This document shows positions 17,826 to 27,366 of a stretch of DNA of 64,000 nucleotides, one piece after another. Numbering within the stretch: position 1 is the stretch's first letter; each line of letters opens with the position of its first letter. Made by a program: the position numbers and the translations under genes. The DNA is taken from contig NZ_BMGI01000002.1 in NCBI RefSeq assembly GCF_014640115.1, positions 558,001 to 622,000 of the forward strand, given 5' to 3'. Origin of the DNA: Sinisalibacter lacisalsi. Lineage in GTDB: Bacteria; Pseudomonadota; Alphaproteobacteria; Rhodobacterales; Rhodobacteraceae. The notes under the pieces were generated by a model. That model had not been told where the DNA came from, ran no database searches, and was given only the letters and a program-made list of their open reading frames with translations.

Positions 17826-19673
17826 ATGTCGATGGCGCAGAACAAGATCAGCCGGGTGTTCGTCTGGATCATCATGGGCCTGGTGATGGTGGGCCTGGTC
17901 GGCTTCGGGTCGTTCAACTTCGGCGGCAGCGTGAGCGCCATCGGCAAGGTCGGCGATACCGAGATTTCCGGCGACCGCTACTTTCGCGAGCTCAACGCCC
18001 AGCTCAACGCCTTCCAGGCCCAGATCGGCGAGCGGCTGAGCTTCGCCGAGGCGCAGTCCATCGGCCTCGACCAGGCGGCGTTGGAGACGGTGATCAACCA
18101 GGTCGCGCTGGAGAACGAGACCGCGCGGCTCGGGGTTTCGGTCGGCGACGAGGAACTGGCGGCGCGCATCCGCGACATCGACGCCTTCCACGGCATGAGC
18201 GGCGGGTTCGACCGCGAGACCTACAATTTCGTGCTGCAGCAATCCGGCCTGACCGCGCGCGAGTTCGAGCAGACCCTGCGCTCCGAGGTCGCCCGCACCG
18301 TGCTTCAGGGCGCGGTGACCAACGGCATCGCCGTGCCCCCGGTCTACGCCGAGGTGCTCTATGGCTGGGCCCGCGAAGCGCGCGATTTCACCTGGGCGCG
18401 GCTTGGCCCGGAGGCGCTCGAGGCGCCGGTGGGCACGCCCGACGCCGCCACGCTCGCCGCCTTCCACGAGGAAAACCCCGCGATCTTCACCCTGCCGCAG
18501 GCGCGCCGCATCACCTATGCCTGGCTCGCGCCGGAAGACGTGATCGACGATATCGAGGTGTCCGAGGCCGATCTGCGCGCGCTTTACGAGGCGCGGATCG
18601 ACGAATACCGGATGCCCGAGCGGCGGCTGGTGGAGCGGCTGGTGTTCGGCACCGAGGCCGAAGCCGAGGCGGCCGCGGCGGCGCTGGAGACGGGTGACGC
18701 CACCTTCGAAAGCCTCGTCGCCGGACGCGGGCTCGAGCTTGCCGACACCGATCTAGGCGACGTGACCGAAGGCGAGCTTGGCCGCGCCGGCGCCGAGGTC
18801 TTCGCGCTCGACGGCCCCGGCGTGGCGGGCCCGGTGATGACCGATCTCGGCCCGGCGCTGCTGCGGATGAACGCGATCCTGCCGGCGCGCGAAACCAGCT
18901 TCGAGGCCGCGCGCGAGGATCTGCGCGCCGAATACGCCGCCGATGCCGCCCGCCGTCTTCTGCAGGACCGGATGATCGAGCTCGACGACGTGCTCGCCGC
19001 CGGGGCCACGCTGGAAGACCTCGCCAACGCCGAGGGCATGCGGCTCGAAACCATCGACTGGACCGGCGCCGAAAGCGACGGAATCGCCGCCTATGACGCC
19101 TTCCGGGCCGCCGCCGAGAGCGTGGCCGAGGGCGATTACCCGGCGATCGAGCTGCTGTCGGACGGCGGGCTCTTCGCGCTCCGGCTCGACGAGGTGGTGC
19201 CGCCCCGGATGCAGCCGCTCGACGAGGTGCGCGAGGACGCGATCGACGCCTGGCAACAAGCCGAAACCCTGCGCCGTCTCGCCGCCCGCGGCGAGGAGAT
19301 GCTGGACGAGATCGAAGCCGGCGAAAGCCCGGCCAGCCTCGGGTTGACCGAGGTGATCGAGACCGGGCTCACGCGCGATGGCTTCATCGAGGGCGCGCCG
19401 CCCGCGCTGGTCGACCGCGCCTTCGCGCTCGAGCCCGGCGACTGGGCGCTGGTCGAGGATGAAAGCGGCGTGTTCCTGCTGCGCCTCGACGCGGTGATTG
19501 CCGCCGACCAGGACAGCGAGGAGGCCCGCTCGGTGAAGCAGAACTTCCTCGCCAGCTCCGCCCAGACGCTCGCGCTCGACGTCGAGGCCGCCTTCTCCGC
19601 CGCGATCGAGGCGGACGCCGGCATCACGCTCGACCAGGCGATGATCAACGCGGTCAACACGTCGTTCCAGTGA
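17826..19673 (+). CDS. PpiD/SurA-like peptidylprolyl isomerase, membrane-anchored periplasmic chaperone
   Basis: 615-residue protein with one N-terminal membrane helix (VFVWIIMGLVMVGLVGFGSF) and a periplasmic body: a SurA_N-type helical region (residues ~35-180) and a degenerate parvulin-like domain (~240-370, RRLVERLVFGTEAEAEAAA), then further helical repeats. It probably helps outer-membrane and periplasmic protein folding, like PpiD. The start is ATG 17826, chosen because MSMAQNKISRVF directly precedes the anchor. It lies 9 bases before trpE on the same strand, an arrangement common in relatives. Confidence 0.85.
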   Translation: MSMAQNKISRVFVWIIMGLVMVGLVGFGSFNFGGSVSAIGKVGDTEISGDRYFRELNAQLNAFQAQIGERLSFAEAQSIGLDQAALETVINQVALENETARLGVSVGDEELAARIRDIDAFHGMSGGFDRETYNFVLQQSGLTAREFEQTLRSEVARTVLQGAVTNGIAVPPVYAEVLYGWAREARDFTWARLGPEALEAPVGTPDAATLAAFHEENPAIFTLPQARRITYAWLAPEDVIDDIEVSEADLRALYEARIDEYRMPERRLVERLVFGTEAEAEAAAAALETGDATFESLVAGRGLELADTDLGDVTEGELGRAGAEVFALDGPGVAGPVMTDLGPALLRMNAILPARETSFEAAREDLRAEYAADAARRLLQDRMIELDDVLAAGATLEDLANAEGMRLETIDWTGAESDGIAAYDAFRAAAESVAEGDYPAIELLSDGGLFALRLDEVVPPRMQPLDEVREDAIDAWQQAETLRRLAARGEEMLDEIEAGESPASLGLTEVIETGLTRDGFIEGAPPALVDRAFALEPGDWALVEDESGVFLLRLDAVIAADQDSEEARSVKQNFLASSAQTLALDVEAAFSAAIEADAGITLDQAMINAVNTSFQ

Positions 19674-19682
19674 GGTGATCCC

Positions 19683-21191
19683 GTGGCCCTGACGCCCTCC
19701 TTCGACGCCTTCGAAAAAGCCTGGGAGTCCGGGAAGAACCAGGTGGTCTACACCCGGCTCGCGGCCGATCTCGATACCCCCGTTTCGCTGATGCTGAAAC
19801 TCGCCGAGGCCAAGCGCGACAGCTTCATGCTCGAAAGCGTGACCGGCGGCGAAACCCGCGGGCGTTACTCGATCATCGGCCTGAAGCCCGACCTGATCTG
19901 GGAGTGCCGCGGCACAAGCGCCCGGGTCAACCGGCAGGCAAGGTTCGATCCCGACGCCTGGGAAGACATGGCGGCCGAGCCGCTGACCGCGCTGCGCGAG
20001 ATCCTCGCCGAGAGCCGGATCGACCTGCCCGACGATCTGCCCGCCGCCTCCGCCGGGCTGTTCGGCTACCTCGGCTACGACATGATCCGCCTCGTCGAAC
20101 ACCTGCCGGACGTGAACCCCGATCCGCTCGGCCTGCCCGACGCGATGATGATGCGCCCCTCGGTGGTGGCGGTGCTCGACGGGGTGAAGGGCGAGGTGAT
20201 CCTCGTCTCCCCCGCCTTCCAGGGCGGCGGGCTGAACGCGCGCGCGGCCTATGCCCAGGCCGCCGAGCGGGTGATGGACGCGCTGCGCGATCTCGAACGC
20301 CAGCCGCCCACCACGCATGATCTGGGCGAGGTGACCGAGACGCCCGAGCCGGTGTCGAACTTCGCGCGGGCCGACTACCTCGCGGCGGTGGAAAAGGCCA
20401 AGGACTTCATCCGCGCGGGCGACATCTTCCAGGTCGTGCCGAGCCAGCGCTGGACCCAGGCCTTCCCCCTGCCGCCCTTCGCGCTTTACCGCAGCTTGCG
20501 CCGCACCAACCCCTCGCCGTTCATGTTCTTCTTCAACTTCGGCGGCTTCCAGGTCGTCGGCGCGAGCCCCGAGATCCTCGTCCGTGTGTTTGGCCGCGAG
20601 GTCACCATCCGCCCGATCGCCGGCACGCGGCCGCGCGGGCAGACGCCCGAGCAGGACAAGGCGCTCGAAGCCGATCTGCTTTCGGACCAGAAGGAACTGG
20701 CCGAGCACCTGATGCTACTCGATCTCGGCCGCAACGACGTTGGCCGGGTGGCGAAGATCGGCACGGTGCGCCCGACGGAAGAATTCATCATCGAGCGCTA
20801 TTCCCACGTGATGCACATCGTCTCCAACGTGGTCGGCGAGTTGCGCGAAGACGAAGATGCGCTCTCGGCCCTGCTCGCCGGGCTTCCCGCCGGCACCGTC
20901 TCGGGCGCGCCCAAGGTGCGGGCGATGGAGATCATCGACGAGCTGGAGCCGGAAAAGCGCGGCGTCTACGGCGGCGGCGTGGGCTATTTCTCCGCGGGCG
21001 GCGACATGGACATGTGCATCGCCCTGCGCACCGCGGTGGTGAAGGATCGCAAGCTCTACATCCAGGCCGGGGGCGGCGTGGTCTACGACAGCGACCCGGA
21101 GGCCGAGTTCGAGGAAACCGTCAACAAGTCGAAGGCGATCCGCATGGCCGCGGCAACCGCCGGCATCTTCGCCAAGTCCTCCGGCAACTGA
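19683..21191 (+). CDS. trpE: Anthranilate synthase component I
   Basis: 502-residue chorismate-using enzyme that forms anthranilate with TrpG. The N-terminal half includes LESVTGGETRGRYSIIG, the tryptophan-feedback site region. The catalytic half has GDIFQVVPSQRW, IAGTRPRGQTPEQDKALE, LLDLGRNDVGRV and YGGGVGYFSAGGDMD. It starts at GTG 19683 after GAGGTGATCC. It is separated from trpG-trpD by the aminotransferase and PpiD genes rather than adjoining them. No Trp-codon leader peptide was seen. Confidence 0.95.
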   Translation: MALTPSFDAFEKAWESGKNQVVYTRLAADLDTPVSLMLKLAEAKRDSFMLESVTGGETRGRYSIIGLKPDLIWECRGTSARVNRQARFDPDAWEDMAAEPLTALREILAESRIDLPDDLPAASAGLFGYLGYDMIRLVEHLPDVNPDPLGLPDAMMMRPSVVAVLDGVKGEVILVSPAFQGGGLNARAAYAQAAERVMDALRDLERQPPTTHDLGEVTETPEPVSNFARADYLAAVEKAKDFIRAGDIFQVVPSQRWTQAFPLPPFALYRSLRRTNPSPFMFFFNFGGFQVVGASPEILVRVFGREVTIRPIAGTRPRGQTPEQDKALEADLLSDQKELAEHLMLLDLGRNDVGRVAKIGTVRPTEEFIIERYSHVMHIVSNVVGELREDEDALSALLAGLPAGTVSGAPKVRAMEIIDELEPEKRGVYGGGVGYFSAGGDMDMCIALRTAVVKDRKLYIQAGGGVVYDSDPEAEFEETVNKSKAIRMAAATAGIFAKSSGN

Positions 21192-21195
21192 CGCC

Positions 21196-22080
21196 TCAGC
21201 TCCTGCGGTTGATCAGCATGATCCCGGCGGCCACCAGCACCAGCTGGGCGATCAGCGCGAGGGTGACGGTTTCGCCCAGCCAGAGCCAGCCGAGGATCAC
21301 CCCGAAGACCGGCGACAGAAAGGCGAAGGCGGCGATCTGGCTGGTCTTGTAACGCGACAGCAGCCAGAACCAGACCACGAACACCCCCGAGACCACCACC
21401 ACGATCTGGAACAGCATCAGCCAGCCCGTCATAACCGTCAGATCACGCAGCAGCGGGCCGAAGAACAGCGAGGCGCCGAGCAGCACCGGGGTCGACACCG
21501 AAACCTGCCAGAACATCTGCATCTCGAACCGGGCCTGCGAAAGCCGGGTGAGGCGCGGCAGGAGCGAAACGCCCATCCAGCCCAGGGCCGCGATCAGCGC
21601 GGCGATATCGCCCGCGAGCGACGCCTCGCCGCCCAGCCCCGAGCGGTCGACGATGGCCCAGGCCACCCCGGCGAAGGCCAGCGTCAGCCCGACAAGACGG
21701 GTCCGCGTCAGCCGCTCGCCCGGCAGCACGAAATGCGCGGTGAGCGCCATCCAGACCGGCATCGAGTAGAAGATCACGCTCACCCGGGTCACCGTGGTGA
21801 GATCGAGGGCAAGAAAGAGCGCGACGAATTCGACCGAAAAGATCAGCCCGATCAGCACCCCCGGCCCGAGCATGCCGGGGCTGAAGTCGAGCCGGTGGCC
21901 GCGAAGGCGCATCCAGCCCCAGATCACCGCGACCGCGCCGAGCGACCGCACGCCGGCGGCAAAGACTGGCTGCAACCCCTCGTTGGTGAGCTTGATCACC
22001 ACCTGGTTGCCGGCGAGGATCACCATCAGGAAAATCAGCAGGGCGCCACCGCCCAGGTCAATGTCGCGCCTGTCATGCAT
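21196..22080 (-). CDS. EamA/DMT-family transporter
   Basis: 294-residue inner-membrane protein with ten predicted helices in two EamA repeats (first about residues 10-140, second about 155-290). AAGVRSLGAVAVIWGW and FLSPVFGVILGWLWLGETV are typical of the family. Members export metabolites or amino acids; the substrate is not known here. It is convergent with trpE, with only 4 bases between the stops. Confidence 0.85.
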   Translation of the reverse strand: MHDRRDIDLGGGALLIFLMVILAGNQVVIKLTNEGLQPVFAAGVRSLGAVAVIWGWMRLRGHRLDFSPGMLGPGVLIGLIFSVEFVALFLALDLTTVTRVSVIFYSMPVWMALTAHFVLPGERLTRTRLVGLTLAFAGVAWAIVDRSGLGGEASLAGDIAALIAALGWMGVSLLPRLTRLSQARFEMQMFWQVSVSTPVLLGASLFFGPLLRDLTVMTGWLMLFQIVVVVSGVFVVWFWLLSRYKTSQIAAFAFLSPVFGVILGWLWLGETVTLALIAQLVLVAAGIMLINRRS

Positions 22081-22280
22081 GGCGCGAAAGGACGGGGGGA
22101 TGGCGGGGAAGTCAACCCCTTGCGCCGCGTGCCCTGCGGCCAGACCCCGGCGCCGTGGCGCGCGGCCAAAGTTATCGCACAGTCGCCGAACGGGCTTGCC
22201 TCATAGCGCGACTCGTCCGAAACTCGCTCGCGCGACAGGATCATCGCCCGCGCCTCCGTGCTGCGGGCAAGGAGGGATGT

Positions 22281-23114
22281 GTGACCGATTACCTCGTCTA
22301 CGACGTGTTCACCGCGCGGCGCCATGGCGGCAACCCGCTCGCCATCCTGCCCGATGCCCGCGCCCTGCCCGAGGACGAGCTGCAGGCCATCGCGCGCGAG
22401 TTCAACCTCTCCGAGACGGTGTTTCTCTACCCGCCCGAGAACCCGGCGCATACCGCGCGGCTGAGGATCTTCACCCCGACGATGGAAGTGCCCTTCGCCG
22501 GCCACCCGACGATCGGCGCGGCGGCGATGCTGGCCGAGGCCGGGCTTGGCCCCGACATGGTCCTCGAACTGGGGATCGGGCCGCTCGCGGCGCGGGCCGC
22601 AGGCGGGCGCGCCAGCTTCACCACTTCGGCGCCGCTCCAGCGCCTCGCGTCGCCGCCACCCGCCCTCGTCGCCCGCGCCCTCGGCACCACGCCCGACCGG
22701 CTCGCCGGCGCGCCCGAGATGGCCTCGCTCGGCCTTGCCTTCACCTTCACCGAGCTGGCCGACCGCGCCACGCTCGCCGCCCTCGCCCCCGATCCGGCCG
22801 CCTTCCGCGAGGGTGCCGCCGCCTTCCCGGCAAGCCTCGATTTCGCGCAATATGCCTTCGTCGATGCCGGCGACAGGATCCATGCCCGGATGTTCGCCCC
22901 GCTCGACAACATCCCCGAAGACCCGGCAACCGGGTCCGCCGCCGCCACGCTCGCCGCCCTGCTCGCCGACCGGCGCGGCGGGCCGGTGGCGCTCACCGTT
23001 CACCAGGGCGACGACATGGGCCGGCCCAGCGTGATCGAGGTCGAGGCCGGGCCCGGCGGCGTCACCGTCGCGGGGCAAGCGGTGCGGGTGATGGAAGGCA
23101 GGCTGCTGCGATGA
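22281..23114 (+). CDS. PhzF-family isomerase
   Basis: 277-residue protein of the PhzF (phenazine biosynthesis) / diaminopimelate epimerase fold. VYDVFTARRHGGNPLAIL, the catalytic Glu in FNLSETVFL, VPFAGHPTIGAA and EDPATGSAA are conserved. GTG 22281 is the start: GGAGGG lies upstream and the overlapping ATG 22277 is in another frame. No phenazine genes are present, so a general isomerase role is likely. Its stop overlaps the start of the next gene (ATGA). Confidence 0.87.
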   Translation: MTDYLVYDVFTARRHGGNPLAILPDARALPEDELQAIAREFNLSETVFLYPPENPAHTARLRIFTPTMEVPFAGHPTIGAAAMLAEAGLGPDMVLELGIGPLAARAAGGRASFTTSAPLQRLASPPPALVARALGTTPDRLAGAPEMASLGLAFTFTELADRATLAALAPDPAAFREGAAAFPASLDFAQYAFVDAGDRIHARMFAPLDNIPEDPATGSAAATLAALLADRRGGPVALTVHQGDDMGRPSVIEVEAGPGGVTVAGQAVRVMEGRLLR

Positions 23115-23653
23115 ACGCCTGGGTGCTGCTGCTCGACGCGATCGGCAAGGTGGAAAGCGGCAGGCTTCCCGCCTCGGCGCTGCGCCGGCTGCTCAAGGGG
23201 TTCGGGCTGCGGCAGGTCAAGACCTTCCCGAAGTCGAATGACGCGATCTTCTGTGGCGTGATCGACGCGCGCGCCTTCGGCAGCTTCGTCGAAGACATGA
23301 TCGCGGCCAACCACGGCTGGCGCCCTCGCGCCCTCGTGCTGTCGCGCGAACGCTTTGCCGAGATTATCGCCGCCCGGCCCGCCGCCGGCACGACGCGAAA
23401 CAGCGCCGAGGCGCATATCTGGTTCCTGCACCGGTCGAGCCCGGCGCGCAGCGAGGCGCTGCGCAAGCTCGCCGCGCCCGGCGACCGTCTCGCGCTCACC
23501 GAGGACGCGCTCTATCACCACGCGCCCGGCGGCATCGACCGCGCCCGCCTGGCCGCGCGCCTCGAGGCCGTGCTGGGTGTGCGCACCACCCTGCGCGCGC
23601 CCGCCGAGGTCAACCGGATTGACGAGACGCTCGCCACGCTGCGCGACGATTGA
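23111..23653 (+). CDS. DUF1697-family protein
   Basis: 180-residue cytoplasmic protein resembling DUF1697: LPASALRRLLKGFGLRQVKT then FPKSNDAIFCGV correspond to the family's opening, and a central RPRALVLSRERFAEII follows. No catalytic motif is known for the family. It is translationally coupled to the PhzF gene by ATGA, so the two are probably used together. Similarity to the family is moderate. Confidence 0.7.
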   Translation: MNAWVLLLDAIGKVESGRLPASALRRLLKGFGLRQVKTFPKSNDAIFCGVIDARAFGSFVEDMIAANHGWRPRALVLSRERFAEIIAARPAAGTTRNSAEAHIWFLHRSSPARSEALRKLAAPGDRLALTEDALYHHAPGGIDRARLAARLEAVLGVRTTLRAPAEVNRIDETLATLRDD

Positions 23654-23796
23654 GCCGGGGGCGACAGCGGGCCGGGATCGCCCGGAAACGTGACTTTCCA
23701 AAGCGAAGCCCAGCCAATAGACAGCTTGGAAGCGCACGCCATGGGGAACCGGCGCGCCGCTCGACCGCCGTGCTGGTTTCGGACCTGGAGACCCGG

Positions 23797-24432
23797 ATGA
23801 TCGACTCGCATCTGTTGCCGTTGCAACGGCGCGCGCTGGCGCCACTGGCGCGGGCGCTCGCCGCGCGCGGTGCGCGGGCGGATGCGATCACGCTCGCGGG
23901 GTTCGCCATCGGTCTGGCCGCCGTGCCGGCGCTCGCCTTCGGCCAATTCGGTCTCGCGCTCGCCCTGATCCTCGCCAACCGGCTGGCCGACGGGCTCGAC
24001 GGCGCAGTGGCGCGGCTCACCCGGCCGACCGACCGGGGCGCCTTTCTCGATATCGCGCTCGATTTCGCGTTCTACGCCCTGGTGCCGGTGGGTTTCGCGC
24101 TGGCCGACCCCGCCGCCAACGCGCTGCCCGCCGCCGTGCTCGTCGCCGCCTTCGTCGGCACCGGCTCGTCGTTTCTCGCCTTCGCGGTGATCGCGGCGCA
24201 GAAGGGGATGAGCGCGCGGGCCTATCCGACCAAGGGCATCTACTACCTCGGCGGACTCACCGAGGGGTTTGAAACCATCGCGCTTTTCGTGCTGATGTGT
24301 TTGTTACCGCAGCACTTCGCCGCGCTGGCCTATATCTTCGCGGGGCTATGCGCGATCACCACGCTGACGCGGTGGCGGCAGGGCTGGCTGGCCTTCGCGG
24401 CCGCCCCGGACAAGAAAAACACCTCGGCCTGA
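23797..24432 (+). CDS. ynjF: CDP-alcohol phosphatidyltransferase family protein (YnjF-like)
   Basis: 211-residue membrane protein with about six helices. It carries the CDP-alcohol signature in the form DGLDGAVAR, then Gly and FLDIALD (D-x2-DG-x2-AR-x8-G-x3-D-x3-D), with all acidic residues present, so it should be catalytically competent. Such enzymes swap CMP on CDP-diacylglycerol for a small alcohol. The gene sits directly before the ynjBCD transporter genes, as ynjF accompanies ynjBCD in E. coli. The product lipid is unknown. Confidence 0.85.
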   Translation: MIDSHLLPLQRRALAPLARALAARGARADAITLAGFAIGLAAVPALAFGQFGLALALILANRLADGLDGAVARLTRPTDRGAFLDIALDFAFYALVPVGFALADPAANALPAAVLVAAFVGTGSSFLAFAVIAAQKGMSARAYPTKGIYYLGGLTEGFETIALFVLMCLLPQHFAALAYIFAGLCAITTLTRWRQGWLAFAAAPDKKNTSA

Positions 24433-24466
24433 CGCCCCGCGCCAAGGCCAGACACAGGGATAATCG

Positions 24467-25660
24467 ATGCGCCTTCACCTCGCCGCCGCCGCCCTCGCGG
24501 CAAGTCTCGCCACCGCCCCTGCCGTCGCCGACGACTGGCAGGCCACGCTCGACGCCGCGCGTGGCCAGACCGTTTTCTGGAACGCCTGGGGCGGCGACGG
24601 GCGCACCAATGCCTTCATCGACTGGGTCGGCGACGAGACCGCCCGGCGCTTCGGCGTCGAGGTCCGCCACGTCAAGCTCACCGACACCGCCGAGGCGGTC
24701 ACCCGGGTGATCTCGGAGAAGGCGGCGGGGCGTGACGAGGGCGGCTCGGTCGACATGATCTGGATCAACGGGCCGAACTTTCTCGCGATGAAGGAGCAGG
24801 GGCTGCTGCATGGCCCCTTCGTGGAAAGCCTGCCCAATGCCGCCTACCTCGATCTCTCCCCCGGCGCGCCTGCCACGGTGGATTTCACCGAGCCGGTCGA
24901 GGGGATGGAAAGCCCGTGGCGGCTCGCCCGCTTCGTCTTCGCCTTCGATACCGCCCGCATCGACGTGCCGCCCGAAACGATGGCCGAATTCGTGCCGTGG
25001 GCCGAGGCGCACCCGGGGCGGATGACGCATCCCGACCCGTCGAACTTCATGGGCGCCACCTTCCTCAAGCAGGCGCTGATCGAGCTTGCGCCCGACGCAA
25101 GCGCGCTGCAATCGCCGGCCGGGGATGCGGTCTTTGCCGAGGCCACCGCCCCGCTCTGGGCCTGGTATGACGCGCTCCGGCCCAACCTCTGGCGCGGTGG
25201 CGCGGCCTTTCCGGAGAACGAATCCATCCAGCAACAGCTGATGAACGACGGCGAGATCGACATCGCGATGTATTTCGATCCCGCCGCCCCCGCCGCCGCG
25301 ATCCGGCAGGGGCTTCTGCCCGACACCGCCCGCGTTTTCGTGCCCAAGGGCGGCAGCATCGGCAATGTCAGCTTCGTGGCGATCCCTTACAACGCCGCCA
25401 ACCGCGAAGGCGCGATGGTGGTGGCCAATTTCCTGCTCGCCCCCGAGACGCAAGCGCAGATGCAGAACATCGACGTGCTCGGCGCCTTCTCGGTGCTCGA
25501 CCCGGCCAGGCTCGACGACGCCGGGCGCGCCGCCTTCGCCGCGCTGCCCGACGACCCCGCCCTGCCCCGGCTCGACGAACTCGGGCCGACGCTGATCGAG
25601 CCGCACGCCAGCTGGATGACCCGCCTCACCGAGGCCTGGGCCGACCGCAACACCCGATGA
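24467..25660 (+). CDS. ynjB: ABC transporter substrate-binding protein, YnjB type
   Basis: 397-residue periplasmic binding protein with signal peptide MRLHLAAAALAASLATAPAV, cleaved before ADD. The mature start GQTVFWNAWGGDGRTNAFID and DMIWINGPNFLAMKEQGLLHG are diagnostic of the YnjB subgroup of the thiamine/iron/putrescine-like family. The ligand is not established; thiamine-like compounds have been suggested for YnjBCD. It starts at ATG 24467 after AGGGA. Its stop overlaps the permease start. Confidence 0.88.
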   Translation: MRLHLAAAALAASLATAPAVADDWQATLDAARGQTVFWNAWGGDGRTNAFIDWVGDETARRFGVEVRHVKLTDTAEAVTRVISEKAAGRDEGGSVDMIWINGPNFLAMKEQGLLHGPFVESLPNAAYLDLSPGAPATVDFTEPVEGMESPWRLARFVFAFDTARIDVPPETMAEFVPWAEAHPGRMTHPDPSNFMGATFLKQALIELAPDASALQSPAGDAVFAEATAPLWAWYDALRPNLWRGGAAFPENESIQQQLMNDGEIDIAMYFDPAAPAAAIRQGLLPDTARVFVPKGGSIGNVSFVAIPYNAANREGAMVVANFLLAPETQAQMQNIDVLGAFSVLDPARLDDAGRAAFAALPDDPALPRLDELGPTLIEPHASWMTRLTEAWADRNTR

Positions 25661-27366
25661 GAGTGGCGCCCGAAGGGCGGGGTCTGCGCGCGCTGGTCCT
25701 CGCGGCGCTGGCCTTCGGGCTGATCGGCCCGATCGCGGCGGGGCTCTGGGCCACGGCGCGGGCGGGCTTCGGGGTGATGCCGGTGATCGGCGCGACCGAG
25801 GCCAGCCTCGCGCCCTGGTCCGCGCTCTTCGCGCTGCCGGGGCTGGCCACCTCACTCAAGGTCACCGCTTTCACCGGGATCGTCTCGACCCTGCTGTCGC
25901 TGATCCTCGCACTGGCGCTCACCGCCGCGCTGCAGCCGCGCCTCACCGGCGGCCGGGCGGCGCGCCTGCTCGCCCCGTTCCTCGCCATCCCCCACGCCGC
26001 GCTCGCCATCGGGCTGGCCTTCGTGCTCACCCCCTCGGGCTGGATCGCCCGGTTACTCGCGCCGATCCTCGGGCTGGACCGCCCGCCCGACATCGCGCTG
26101 GTGGGCGACCCCTGGGGCATCGCGCTGATCCTCGGGCTGATGCTGAAAGAGGTGCCGTTCCTGATGCTGGTCAGCCTCGCAGGCCTCACCCAGATCCCGC
26201 TCGCCCAGCACCTCGCCGCCGGGCGCTCGCTCGGTTACGGGCGCGCGGCAGTCTGGCTCAAGCTGATCGTGCCGCAGCTCTGGCCGCTGATCCGGCTGCC
26301 GGTGATGGTGGTGCTGGCCTATGCGCTCTCGACGGTCGAGATGGGGCTGATCCTCGGGCCCTCGAACCCGCCTGTGTTGGCGGTGCTGCTCACCCGGCTG
26401 TTCTTCGCGCCCGACACCGCGCTCCTGCTGCCGGCCTCGGCCGGGGCGCTGCTGCAGGGCGGGCTGGTGGCGGCGGCCTTCGCGCTGCTGTGGCTCACGG
26501 AACGGGCCCTGGCGATGGCCGGACGGTTCTGGCTCTGCCGCGGCGGGCGCGGGCACGGGCTCGATCCGATCCTCCCCCTCGCCCGCGGGCTCGGGATGAT
26601 CGCCGCCGCACTCGGCGCGCTGGCCATGCTCGCGCTGCTGACATGGTCCTTCGCCTGGCGCTGGCCCTGGCCTGCGGCGCTTCCCGAGAGCTGGTCGCTC
26701 CGGGCCTGGACCGGGGCGGCGCCGGGGCTTGCCCGCGCCCTCGGCCTCACGCTGGCCCTGGCCCTCGCCACCACCGCGCTCTCGCTCGCCCTCGCCGTGG
26801 CGTGGCTCGAGGGCGAGGACCGCGCCCGCAGCCCGCGCGCGCCCTGGGCCGAGGCGCTGATCTACCTGCCGCTCCTGGTGCCGCAGATCGGTTTTCTCTA
26901 CGGGTTGAACGTGCTGTTCCTGCGGCTCGGGCTCTCGGGCGGGCTCGCGGCGGTGATCTGGGCGCAGGCGCTGTTCGTCTTTCCATACGTGATGATCACG
27001 CTGTCCGACCCCTGGCGCGCGCTCGACCCGCGGCTTGCCCGCGCCGCCGCTTCGCTCGGCGCCGGGCCGTGGCGGCGGCTGTTCACCGTCAAGCTGCCGG
27101 TGCTGATCGCCCCGATCCTCACCGCCGCCGCGATCGGCGTGGCGGTCTCGGTGGCGCAATACCTGCCGACGCTGTTCATGGGCGCGGGGAGGATCGCCAC
27201 GCTCACCACCGAGGCGGTGACACTGTCGTCGGGTTCCGACCGGCGGGTGACCGGGGCCTATGCCACGCTGCAGACGGCGCTGCCGCTCGCCGCCTATGCC
27301 GCCGCCTTCCTCGTGCCTGCGCTGCTGCACCGCGACCGGCGCGCATTGAGGGGGGGCGGCGCATGA
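25657..27366 (+). CDS. ynjC: ABC transporter permease, two fused domains, YnjC type
   Basis: 569-residue membrane protein with two BPD_transp_1 domains in tandem, about twelve helices in all. EAA-type loops that dock the ATPase are seen around AAGRSLGYGRAAVWLKLIVPQ in the first half and RAAASLGAGPWRRLFTVKLPV in the second. The fused form agrees with E. coli YnjC and ThiP/FbpB-type permeases. It is coupled to ynjB and ynjD by four-base overlaps. Confidence 0.88.
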   Translation: MRVAPEGRGLRALVLAALAFGLIGPIAAGLWATARAGFGVMPVIGATEASLAPWSALFALPGLATSLKVTAFTGIVSTLLSLILALALTAALQPRLTGGRAARLLAPFLAIPHAALAIGLAFVLTPSGWIARLLAPILGLDRPPDIALVGDPWGIALILGLMLKEVPFLMLVSLAGLTQIPLAQHLAAGRSLGYGRAAVWLKLIVPQLWPLIRLPVMVVLAYALSTVEMGLILGPSNPPVLAVLLTRLFFAPDTALLLPASAGALLQGGLVAAAFALLWLTERALAMAGRFWLCRGGRGHGLDPILPLARGLGMIAAALGALAMLALLTWSFAWRWPWPAALPESWSLRAWTGAAPGLARALGLTLALALATTALSLALAVAWLEGEDRARSPRAPWAEALIYLPLLVPQIGFLYGLNVLFLRLGLSGGLAAVIWAQALFVFPYVMITLSDPWRALDPRLARAAASLGAGPWRRLFTVKLPVLIAPILTAAAIGVAVSVAQYLPTLFMGAGRIATLTTEAVTLSSGSDRRVTGAYATLQTALPLAAYAAAFLVPALLHRDRRALRGGGA